Shown piece by piece: positions 1-6,399 of a stretch of 7,989 nt of DNA; the first letter of the stretch is position 1; each line of letters opens with the position of its first letter. The DNA is from Pseudomonadota bacterium (GTDB lineage: Bacteria; Pseudomonadota; Gammaproteobacteria; UBA6186; Azoamicaceae), in contig JAJZUR010000068.1 of the NCBI GenBank assembly GCA_021848375.1, forward strand, positions 1 to 7,989. Reading direction: 5' to 3'. Under the pieces are notes generated by a model. The model was not told the DNA's origin and searched no databases. It was given only the letters and a program-made list of their open reading frames with translations. The translations under genes and the position numbers were made by a program.

Positions 1-2150
1 AGAGATTCTAAATCAATATTGAGATGTTGCGGATCCCGCACAAAAATACCTTTAACGGTTTCACCATTGAACTTCCAGGTTATAGGGGATTTTGAAAAGT
101 TTGTACTTAACCAAACTTTTCCAAATGATAAGCCATAAAGATCTAAATGCTCAATAAAAAGTTTTATTTCTAATGGAGGTGCCGGGAATTGCCGCTTCGA
201 TTCAAATAAAACAAAGCTATTCATCCATTCATTCACATTCAAAGATAGAATTTTCCCATCTATTAATACGTTTCCAGTTGAAATCCAATCCGAAGACCCT
301 CGTCCCAAAACAACATTCCCTTGTTTTAAACGATATTCTCCTCTTGAATTTACCCATTCGAGTTTAGCATCTAGCGCGTCATTCAGGTGAACACTGATTT
401 TTCGCCTATCTTTAACATCAATCACCTTTATACTGATCGGTCTGCTCTCCATTGCCAACTTCCCCAAAGAAACAGGCAACTCAATGCTAATTCCTTGTAG
501 ATCCGAAGTGATCAACCACTCGCGTCTAGTAGATTGCTGATGCAGACCAAGTGTTTCTTGGTAAGCAACGTTAAAAAATGCTTGTCCCTGTAACTTATCT
601 ACCAGGGGAAACTGGATTTTTTCTTTTAATAATTCAGCATTAAAAGTGCCTCTGGCAGTAACCTCTACGATCTCTTGTTTTGCAATATTGATGGTTTTTA
701 CACTTAAATCTAAGGGTTCATTCTCTAGATACGCACTGGTATTTGAACTTTCTATGCCTTGTTCTGTAAAAGAAAAAATCCCATGTAGTTGCTTTAACCG
801 AAACTCTGAATCAGGTACCTGGATTTCGCCGTCTTTTGCTATGATTTTCCCTGCGACTTTTACGCGATCATTCACAGCTAACGGGATTGATAATTGCAAA
901 TTAAGCGTCATTAATCCCCTCGGATCCAAAGGTTCTATAAAGGTTGCAACTGATGCTTTCAAAGGAGATTGTTGCAAAAATTCCAATCCCTTCTTTAGGG
1001 TAGCATGCATTGAACCTTCAATTTCAACCACCGACGTTACCTCTTTATTTAAGGAAGTAAGGATAGCACTCGCCATATCAATGTCCACTCCTAATATACT
1101 CCCTTTAGTTAATTGTATTGGAATGGTATCTGGTTGTAGCTTTATGATACCGCTTGCAGCTTCTATCGCAGGCCAACCTTCTGTATATAAAAAATAAACA
1201 TCTTTGAAATCTATTTGGCCGGTCGTTTTGAGCGCATTCAAATTTCCCCGCACATTGACGGTTGCCTCAGTAATTTTTCCGTGTCGCAATGCTGAAAAAA
1301 GCCATTTTAAGAGCGGAGGATCGGATTTGGCAGGTGAATAGGAACTGCGAATACGCTTAATATCCAAATTCTTTAAATCAGTATTGCAATTTAAGTCTGG
1401 TCCGATATTTCCTTGTGGCAAAATATGACAATGAGATTCAAACCCATCCCCGTTTAACGACAAATTCGCAAATTTTAAATTGGATCCAATCGACAGTGTG
1501 ACATCAGAGTGGGGTAAGATTAAATTTTCTCCGATCTGCAATGATTGTTCTCCAGTAAATACCCAATCGATGTCTTTTGATTTTATCCAATGAAATTCAC
1601 CCTCTAACCATTGTCTAATCTGAAAATGAGAACTTCGCCAAATGATCTCACTATTTTCGATTTCTAACGATTGCTGTTTGGCAAGTAAAGCCATAATGGT
1701 ATTGTAATCGATTGTCGCCGGAAGAACTTCACCCTCTAAGCCTAAAATTGACCATCCCTCTTTATCGTTCTTCCCCAACATCAACCGAGATCCCTGTAAA
1801 ACCAGTTTTTTAAAGCGCGGTTCCTTTTCAAATAAGATCGTTGTAAGTACCGGATAGAGTTTTATATTATCAATATGCATAAAACCCACCGGAACTTCAG
1901 GATCGAAAATGGTAACATCTGATAATGATATCTTTAAAGACAAACCTGCCCAGCTGGCTTTCATCGTTGTAAATGTGATAGGGATACCGAATTCTTCTTT
2001 TACTTTTGCAAGAATAGCTTCTCTTTGCTGATTAACTTGATCGGAAATTAGGCGCATCCCCGCAAAGAGAAGGATAATGAAAAAAAGTAGAATGCCAAAA
2101 AACCATAATATGCGGCGAAATTTAGATCTAAACAAGCACTTTACGCTCAT
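1..2150 (-). CDS. yhdP: YhdP family AsmA-like envelope protein, N-terminal 716 codons (runs off left edge)
   Basis: Reading the minus strand from the ATG at 2150 gives one open frame without a stop to position 1. The start encodes a short basic cytoplasmic tail (MSVKCLFRSKFRR), then one hydrophobic segment at about residues 14-34. A long periplasmic region rich in beta-strand-like repeats follows, as in AsmA/TamB-type proteins. The segment ITSDLQGISIELPVSLGK near residues 547-564 is typical of the YhdP family (DUF3971). E. coli YhdP is about 1266 residues, so roughly half is present. Family knowledge: YhdP is anchored in the inner membrane, spans the periplasm and, with TamB and YdbH, supports phospholipid movement to the outer membrane. 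The start overlaps the end of mreD by 23 nt and has no clear Shine-Dalgarno sequence, which suggests translational coupling. It is probably the last gene of the mre operon. Family assignment is by eye; the open frame and its direction are firm. Confidence 0.88.
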   Translation of the reverse strand, partial: MSVKCLFRSKFRRILWFFGILLFFIILLFAGMRLISDQVNQQREAILAKVKEEFGIPITFTTMKASWAGLSLKISLSDVTIFDPEVPVGFMHIDNIKLYPVLTTILFEKEPRFKKLVLQGSRLMLGKNDKEGWSILGLEGEVLPATIDYNTIMALLAKQQSLEIENSEIIWRSSHFQIRQWLEGEFHWIKSKDIDWVFTGEQSLQIGENLILPHSDVTLSIGSNLKFANLSLNGDGFESHCHILPQGNIGPDLNCNTDLKNLDIKRIRSSYSPAKSDPPLLKWLFSALRHGKITEATVNVRGNLNALKTTGQIDFKDVYFLYTEGWPAIEAASGIIKLQPDTIPIQLTKGSILGVDIDMASAILTSLNKEVTSVVEIEGSMHATLKKGLEFLQQSPLKASVATFIEPLDPRGLMTLNLQLSIPLAVNDRVKVAGKIIAKDGEIQVPDSEFRLKQLHGIFSFTEQGIESSNTSAYLENEPLDLSVKTINIAKQEIVEVTARGTFNAELLKEKIQFPLVDKLQGQAFFNVAYQETLGLHQQSTRREWLITSDLQGISIELPVSLGKLAMESRPISIKVIDVKDRRKISVHLNDALDAKLEWVNSRGEYRLKQGNVVLGRGSSDWISTGNVLIDGKILSLNVNEWMNSFVLFESKRQFPAPPLEIKLFIEHLDLYGLSFGKVWLSTNFSKSPITWKFNGETVKGIFVRDPQHLNIDLES

Positions 2151-2613
2151 ATACTTGTAATAAACGATACACGTAAGGCCATAATAACACACTTGAAACC
2201 GTCGATGCCCAATAGAGAAGCGTTCTGGGTGGATGCCCAATAAGCCATTGTACAAGCAATAAAACTAAATCTTTCAATCCCACTAACAATAATATACCCA
2301 AGGCCTGTTGCCAAAATGGAAATAAGCGTAAGCGATAACGTAATGTCCTTGCAAAAAATGCAACGACAACCATGGATAATGCCTGTTGGCCTAAGATTCC
2401 TCCGCTTAAAATATCCATCACAAGGCCCGCACACCAGGCCGTCAATATTCCAACGGATTGAGGCAACGTAAATATCCAATAGATGAGAACCAACGTAAGC
2501 CAATCGGGTCGAAGCCATTGCCAATCAAACGGCATAGGGAGGATCATGAGCAGCCATGCCACGAAAAAAGAGACAAAAATTTGAAAAAATTGTCGTAATT
2601 GATAAGAACTCAT
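2128..2613 (-). CDS. mreD: Rod shape-determining membrane protein MreD
   Basis: A protein of 161 residues, against 162 in E. coli MreD, and strongly hydrophobic throughout. I see about five to six membrane segments (roughly residues 10-27, 37-53, 55-72, 78-90, 102-124 and 132-150). The family motifs RPDW (35-38), LVLIYW (41-46) and GLVMDILSGG (63-72) are present. MreD is an inner-membrane partner of MreC in the elongasome, which directs lateral-wall peptidoglycan synthesis with MreB, RodA and PBP2. Its ATG overlaps the mreC stop codon in an ATGA arrangement. An AAGGA ribosome binding site lies 6 nt before the start, inside the 3' end of mreC, so MreC and MreD are probably made in coupled amounts. 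The tail overlaps the start of yhdP. The protein is poorly conserved in general, but its position after mreC makes the call secure. Confidence 0.95.
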   Translation of the reverse strand: MSSYQLRQFFQIFVSFFVAWLLMILPMPFDWQWLRPDWLTLVLIYWIFTLPQSVGILTAWCAGLVMDILSGGILGQQALSMVVVAFFARTLRYRLRLFPFWQQALGILLLVGLKDLVLLLVQWLIGHPPRTLLYWASTVSSVLLWPYVYRLLQVYERKVLV

Positions 2614-3443
2614 GGTTCATCCTTGGAAGAATGTTTCAGTAATAGCACTTGTCTGCTTCGATCCAAATGCGCTAACGGCCTAATGTTCACCCGAGCAAAA
2701 GCTTCACTAGGATCATGTTCAATCGAATGGATGACACCAACTGGGTATCCAGGCGGATAACGCCCATCTAATCCAGAGGTCACAAGGGTATCCCCTATTT
2801 TAAGATCAACCGTATTCGCGACATGCTGTAATTCTAATCGATGATGAGCACCGGTTCCTGCGGCTATCCCCCTTACGCCGCTGCGAACATTTTCAACTGC
2901 AATCCCGTAATTAGCATCCGTTAATAAAATGATCCGGCTTACGGAGGGATTGACTTCAATAACTTCACCAATCACCCCTTCCGCATCGATGACTGGTTGT
3001 CCGAGACTAACGCCTTGCTTTCGACCTTTGTTCAATACCACTCGATGTACAAAGGGATCCGAGCTCACCCGAATAATTTCTGCGACTGAGAAGGTCTCTC
3101 CTTTACGCGGTGTAGAATGCAGCAGTTCACGTAATCGAGTGTTTTCAGTTTCTAAGGACATTAATTTTTGCAACTGGGCACTTTGCAAAAATTGTTCCTG
3201 TTTCAATCGTTCATTTTCTTTTATCTGATAATGAAAGGAGTGTGCATAAGTGCGAAGTGAAGACGAAAATCTGACCGGGGTATCCACAATCCATTGGATG
3301 GGATATACGGCTATTGATAAATAGTCGCGTAACCCATCTAAACGATGATAACGGTAATCAGCCACCATCAACAAGATAGAAAAAGCGATAAGTGACCACG
3401 CCTTAATGCCTTGTTTCGGTTCTCTGGCAAATAAAAGCTTGAT
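2610..3443 (-). CDS. mreC: Rod shape-determining protein MreC, apparent AUC start
   Basis: From the ATC at 3443 the product is 277 residues. A short cytoplasmic tail (KLLFAREPKQG) is followed by one membrane segment (about 13-28), a coiled coil (about 72-109) and the periplasmic beta-barrel core. Conserved stretches are LLTDANYGIAVE, GIAAGTG and GDTLVTSGLDGRYPPGYPVG. MreC is a bitopic scaffold that links MreB and MreD to PBP2/RodA. The start is chosen because IKLLFAREPK aligns residue for residue with E. coli MreC MKPIFSRGPS, so the ATC falls exactly on Met1. An AAGGGG Shine-Dalgarno lies 5 nt upstream. No ATG, GTG or TTG occurs in this frame between the upstream stop near 3461 and the TTG at 3374. 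Starting at that TTG would remove the cytoplasmic tail and half of the membrane helix. mreB ends 14 nt upstream. The gene identity is firm; the start is inferred and a base error at that codon is possible. Confidence 0.93.
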   Translation of the reverse strand: MKLLFAREPKQGIKAWSLIAFSILLMVADYRYHRLDGLRDYLSIAVYPIQWIVDTPVRFSSSLRTYAHSFHYQIKENERLKQEQFLQSAQLQKLMSLETENTRLRELLHSTPRKGETFSVAEIIRVSSDPFVHRVVLNKGRKQGVSLGQPVIDAEGVIGEVIEVNPSVSRIILLTDANYGIAVENVRSGVRGIAAGTGAHHRLELQHVANTVDLKIGDTLVTSGLDGRYPPGYPVGVIHSIEHDPSEAFARVNIRPLAHLDRSRQVLLLKHSSKDEP

Positions 3444-3448
3444 ACCAA

Positions 3449-3454
3449 CCCCTT
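3449..3454 (-). promoter_or_regulatory. Ribosome binding site of mreC
   Basis: On the minus strand the sequence AAGGGG sits between the mreB stop codon and the mreC frame. Five bases (TTGGT) separate it from the ATC codon at 3443. This is normal Shine-Dalgarno spacing for that codon and is the main local evidence that translation begins there. The nearby TTG at 3447 is in another frame that soon meets a stop. Confidence 0.55.
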
Positions 3455-3457
3455 TTT

Positions 3458-4507
3458 TTATTCAGTGAACAAAAAATCTCCGCCCCCGCGCTCATCCATC
3501 ATCTCTAAAGCACGACCGCCCCCACGAGCAACACAAGTCAATGGATCCGCAGCCACCAAAACCGGTAAACCGGTTTCTTCCATCACTAAGCGATCTAAGT
3601 CACGCAATAAAGCGCCTCCGCCCGTTAAAACTAATCCACGCTCTGCAATATCTGCTGCCAATTCTGGGGGAGCTTGCTCCAGAGCTAAACGAACAGCGCT
3701 GATAATTCCAGATAAAGGCTCTTGTAAAGCTTCGAGAATTTCATTGCTATTTAACGTAAAGCTTCGCGGTACCCCCTCTGCCAAATTTCGACCTCTCACC
3801 TCGATTTCTCGCACCTCTGCGCCCGGAAATGCTGTCCCAATTTCTTGTTTCACACGTTCTGCAGTGGCTTCCCCAATCAGAGTTCCGTAGTTCCGCCGCA
3901 CATAATTCACAATACTTTCATCTAATCGATCGCCGCCGATCCGCGCTGAAGCGGCATATACCACGCCACTGAGTGAGATAATGGCTACTTCCGTTGTTCC
4001 ACCACCAATGTCAACCACCATTGATCCTCGCGCTTGATCAACTGGCATCCCTGCGCCAATGGCAGCAGCCATCGGTTCTTCAATCAGATAGACTTCTCTT
4101 GCGCCAGCCCCTAAAGCGGATTCACGAATCGCACGGCGCTCAACTTGGGTAGAGCCACAAGGCACGCACACCAATACTCGTGGACTGGGTCGAAGGAATT
4201 TATTTTTATGCACTTTATGTATAAAATGCTGCAACATTTTTTCAGTGATATGAAAATCTGCAATGACACCATCCTTTAAGGGACGAATAGCCGTAATATT
4301 TCCAGGGGTCCGACCCAACATATTTTTGGCATCTAGCCCAACAGCCGCCACCATTTTTTGTCCTCCGGGTCCCCGGTCATGTCGGATGGCAACTACCGAA
4401 GGTTCATCTAATACAATTCCTTGGTTACGTGCATAAATTAAGGTATTTGCCGTACCTAAATCTATAGATAAATCACTTGAAAAAATGCCCCGAAGCGCCT
4501 TAAACAT
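3458..4507 (-). CDS. mreB: Rod shape-determining actin homologue MreB
   Basis: A protein of 349 residues, against 347 in E. coli MreB, and nearly collinear with it. The actin/Hsp70 ATPase motifs are all visible: phosphate-1 loop DLGTANT (16-22), the connect region around VCVPCGSTQVERRAI (113-127), the IEEP glutamates (142-144), phosphate-2 DIGGGTTEV (166-174) and the adenosine motif LTGGGALLRDLD (294-305). The amino-terminal MFKALRGIFSSDLS resembles the membrane-binding amphipathic helix of Gram-negative MreB. MreB forms ATP-bound antiparallel double filaments on the inner membrane and organises the cell-wall elongation complex, so the organism is probably rod-shaped or descends from rods. 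The ATG at 4507 has a GGGG Shine-Dalgarno 9 nt upstream (4517-4520). It is the first gene of the likely mreBCD-yhdP operon and is divergent from gatC. No key residue appears to be missing. Confidence 0.98.
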   Translation of the reverse strand: MFKALRGIFSSDLSIDLGTANTLIYARNQGIVLDEPSVVAIRHDRGPGGQKMVAAVGLDAKNMLGRTPGNITAIRPLKDGVIADFHITEKMLQHFIHKVHKNKFLRPSPRVLVCVPCGSTQVERRAIRESALGAGAREVYLIEEPMAAAIGAGMPVDQARGSMVVDIGGGTTEVAIISLSGVVYAASARIGGDRLDESIVNYVRRNYGTLIGEATAERVKQEIGTAFPGAEVREIEVRGRNLAEGVPRSFTLNSNEILEALQEPLSGIISAVRLALEQAPPELAADIAERGLVLTGGGALLRDLDRLVMEETGLPVLVAADPLTCVARGGGRALEMMDERGGGDFLFTE

Positions 4508-4538
4508 AACTTTTTACCCCATTTTGTGCCCAATCTGT

Positions 4539-4567
4539 ACTCTAACAATCACCGGCCTTTTGGGCAA
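4539..4567 (-). promoter_or_regulatory. Candidate sigma-70 promoter for mreBCD-yhdP
   Basis: On the minus strand a -35 like TTGCCC (4562-4567) and a -10 like TAGAGT (4539-4544) are separated by 17 nt. Each matches its consensus at four of six positions. Transcription would begin around 4532, giving a 5' leader of about 25 nt before the mreB ATG. The -35 box lies inside the left arm of an inverted repeat. This is a pattern match only. Confidence 0.35.
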
Positions 4568-4599
4568 GCCACACAATATGTTAAACTGTTTGCCAAAAG
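4557..4599. repeat. Bulged inverted repeat between divergent mreB and gatC
   Basis: The left arm CTTTTGGGCAA (4557-4567) and the right arm TTGCCAAAAG (4590-4599) are complementary over 10 bp with one extra G in the left arm. They are separated by 22 nt. The left arm overlaps the candidate mreB -35 box, and the spacer contains the candidate gatC -10 box. It could be an operator serving both operons or a chance dyad; the sequence alone cannot decide. Confidence 0.35.
4560..4587 (+). promoter_or_regulatory. Candidate promoter for gatCAB
   Basis: The best -10 box is TAAACT (4582-4587), preceded by TG one base upstream (TGtTAAACT), which is the extended -10 pattern. The paired -35 (TTGGGC, 4560-4565, 16-nt spacer) is poor, as expected when an extended -10 is used. 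Transcription would start near 4594, leaving a leader of about 27 nt. This is a pattern match only. Confidence 0.3.
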
Positions 4600-4607
4600 T
4601 GTTTGCA

Positions 4608-4613
4608 AAGGAG
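4608..4613 (+). promoter_or_regulatory. Ribosome binding site of gatC, fixes the start at 4621
   Basis: A full AAGGAG lies 7 nt before the ATG at 4621. An in-frame TTG at 4603 would extend the protein by six residues, but it lies upstream of this site and has no ribosome binding sequence of its own. The ATG is therefore the start. Confidence 0.85.
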
Positions 4614-4620
4614 CCCTCAC

Positions 4621-4911
4621 ATGCCCATTAGCCGAGATGCCATCAATTATATAGCACATCTTGCTCGCCTGGATATCGAAAATTCGGTAGACGCAAGCGC
4701 CCTCCAGACGGATTTAAACCAAATAGTTGGCATGGTAGATGAAATTTCTGCAGCTAACACAGAAGGGATCCAACCTATGGCACACCCGTTAGAGTCAGCA
4801 CAACGCTTACGTGAAGATCACGTAACAGAATCTAACGAACGAGAAAAGCTAATGGCATTAGCCCCCCTCTCGGAAGCCGGATTATTTTTAGTTCCCACTG
4901 TGATCGAATAA
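4621..4911 (+). CDS. gatC: Glutamyl/aspartyl-tRNA amidotransferase subunit C
   Basis: A protein of 96 residues beginning MPISRDAINYIAHLARLDI, the usual size for GatC (about 95). The helical N-terminal half has the family pattern of an early HLARL segment and a QIVGMVDEI helix. The extended half has PMAHPLE, followed by LREDHV and a C-terminal AGLFLVPTVIE tail. GatC is a small wrap-around subunit that stabilises GatA against GatB in the amidotransferase, which converts misacylated Glu-tRNA(Gln) and Asp-tRNA(Asn) to the correct aminoacyl-tRNAs in the cytoplasm. It is the first gene of a gatC-gatA-gatB operon, with 12 nt to gatA. The start is set by the AAGGAG at 4608-4613. Nothing unusual is seen. 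Confidence 0.96.
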   Translation: MPISRDAINYIAHLARLDIENSVDASALQTDLNQIVGMVDEISAANTEGIQPMAHPLESAQRLREDHVTESNEREKLMALAPLSEAGLFLVPTVIE

Positions 4912-4923
4912 ACGGAATATCAT

Positions 4924-6387
4924 ATGCAGCACAAAACCATCACAGAGTTATTGGCTGGTTTGAAAGCAGGTGAGTTTTCAAGCGAGGAATTAACTCGATT
5001 TACATTACAACGAATTCAAGATTTGGATAAACATTTGAATTGTTTTATTACAGTAACACAAAAAGAGGCGATTGCAGCAGCAAAAGAAGCTGATCAATTA
5101 CGCAAAAAAAATCAAGAAACTCCCCTTCTGTCTGGGATCCCGCTTGCACATAAAGATATTTTTTGTACACAAGGGATCAAAACCAGCTGCGGATCAAAAA
5201 TGCTGGATAATTTTATTGCCCCCTATGACGCAACTTTAGTAGAAAAATTGAAAGCGGCAGGCACCATCTTGGTCGGTAAAACGAATATGGATGAGTTTGC
5301 AATGGGTTCTAGTAATGAAAATAGTTATTATGGATCGGTTCGAAATCCTTGGGATTTAAATGCAGTGCCCGGAGGTTCTTCAGGCGGATCAGCAGCCGCG
5401 GTCGCAGCGGGTTTAGTCCCTGGCGCCACTGGAACTGATACCGGCGGCTCGATACGCCAACCTGCAGCGCTATGCGGCATTACCGGTTTAAAACCCACCT
5501 ATGGACGCGTTTCTCGTTACGGCATGATAGCCTTTGCTTCCAGCTTAGATCAGGCAGGGCCTATTGCGAAAACCGCGGAAGATTGTGCCTTGTTACTGCA
5601 AGCAATGGCGGGTCTAGACAAAAAAGATTCCACCAGTGTAGACACGGCAGTTCCAGATTATCAGGCTGCCCTCCGTACTTCTTTAAAAGGCCTTAAAATT
5701 GGACTCCCAAAAGAATATTTTGGAGAGGGGCTGCATCCAGAAGTTCAGAAATTGGTACAAGATGCTTTAAAAATTTTAGAAAAAGAAGGCGCTATTTTAA
5801 AAGACATCAGCCTACCCAATACTCGATTGGCTATTCCAACTTATTATGTTATTGCGCCTGCGGAATGTTCTTCCAATTTATCACGCTTTGACGGTGTACG
5901 ATTTGGATATCGCTGTCTTAATCCTAAAAATTTAGACGATCTTTATAAACGGTCGCGCAGTGAAGGTTTTGGCGCAGAAGTCAAACGCCGAATTTTAATT
6001 GGCACCTATGTCTTATCAACGGGCTACTTTGATGCCTATTATCTTCAAGCACAAAAAGTCCGAAAGCTTATCACCAATGATTTTATGGAAGCATTTAAGG
6101 AAGTTCATGTGATATTGGGTCCAACCTCACCCACCCCCGCGTTTAATATTGGTGAAAAAGTAAAGGACCCAATCGGCATGTATCTATGCGATATTTATAC
6201 CATCAGTATCAATTTAGCGGGACTTCCAGGGTTATCAATGCCAGGCGGTTTTGTAAATCAGCGGCCCGTTGGGATCCAATTAATTGGAAATTATTTTGAA
6301 GAAGGAAAATTGCTCAATATTGCTCATCAATTCCAACAATTAACCGATTGGCATAAAAAAATACCCCCTCACCCATTTAATGCTTAG
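4924..6387 (+). CDS. gatA: Glutamyl/aspartyl-tRNA amidotransferase subunit A (glutaminase)
   Basis: A protein of 487 residues, full length for GatA. It is an amidase-signature enzyme, and the Ser-cisSer-Lys triad can be placed. Lys77 lies in PLAHKDIF, cis-Ser152 in the glycine/serine-rich PGGSSGGSAAA block, and nucleophile Ser176 in TDTGGSIRQP. The spacing of 75 and 24 residues equals that of known amidase-signature enzymes. GatA hydrolyses glutamine and passes ammonia through a channel to GatB. Other conserved parts are VGKTNMDEFAMGSSNENS (117-134), GLKPTYGRVSRYG (188-200) and the C-terminal GLPGLSMPGGF and RPVGIQLIG. The ATG at 4924 follows the gatC stop by 12 nt, with only a weak GGA-type ribosome site, so translation is probably coupled. 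The gene is intact, with no missing catalytic residue. Confidence 0.98.
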   Translation: MQHKTITELLAGLKAGEFSSEELTRFTLQRIQDLDKHLNCFITVTQKEAIAAAKEADQLRKKNQETPLLSGIPLAHKDIFCTQGIKTSCGSKMLDNFIAPYDATLVEKLKAAGTILVGKTNMDEFAMGSSNENSYYGSVRNPWDLNAVPGGSSGGSAAAVAAGLVPGATGTDTGGSIRQPAALCGITGLKPTYGRVSRYGMIAFASSLDQAGPIAKTAEDCALLLQAMAGLDKKDSTSVDTAVPDYQAALRTSLKGLKIGLPKEYFGEGLHPEVQKLVQDALKILEKEGAILKDISLPNTRLAIPTYYVIAPAECSSNLSRFDGVRFGYRCLNPKNLDDLYKRSRSEGFGAEVKRRILIGTYVLSTGYFDAYYLQAQKVRKLITNDFMEAFKEVHVILGPTSPTPAFNIGEKVKDPIGMYLCDIYTISINLAGLPGLSMPGGFVNQRPVGIQLIGNYFEEGKLLNIAHQFQQLTDWHKKIPPHPFNA

Positions 6388-6390
6388 GAG
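6386..6390 (+). promoter_or_regulatory. Ribosome binding site of gatB overlapping the gatA stop
   Basis: AGGAG overlaps the TAG stop of gatA by two bases and lies 9 nt before the gatB ATG at 6400. This arrangement favours re-initiation by ribosomes that have just finished gatA. The rest of the spacer consists of TTT and a GGATCC hexamer. Confidence 0.65.
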
Positions 6391-6399
6391 TTTGGATCC

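Noticed and set aside
173..367. Plus-strand open frame of 64 codons near the left edge
   Set aside because: Antisense to yhdP, with a low-complexity, unconvincing product.
646..1197. Plus-strand open frame of 183 codons
   Set aside because: It lies antisense to the continuous yhdP frame, starts without a ribosome site and its product resembles no family I know. It is a shadow.
2147..2524. Minus-strand open frame of 125 codons inside mreD
   Set aside because: It is a frame-shifted reading of mreD, which itself matches the family in length, motifs and context.
3465..3890. Plus-strand open frame of 141 codons over mreB
   Set aside because: Antisense shadow of a highly conserved gene; the product is rich in Pro, Lys and Ser with no recognisable domain.
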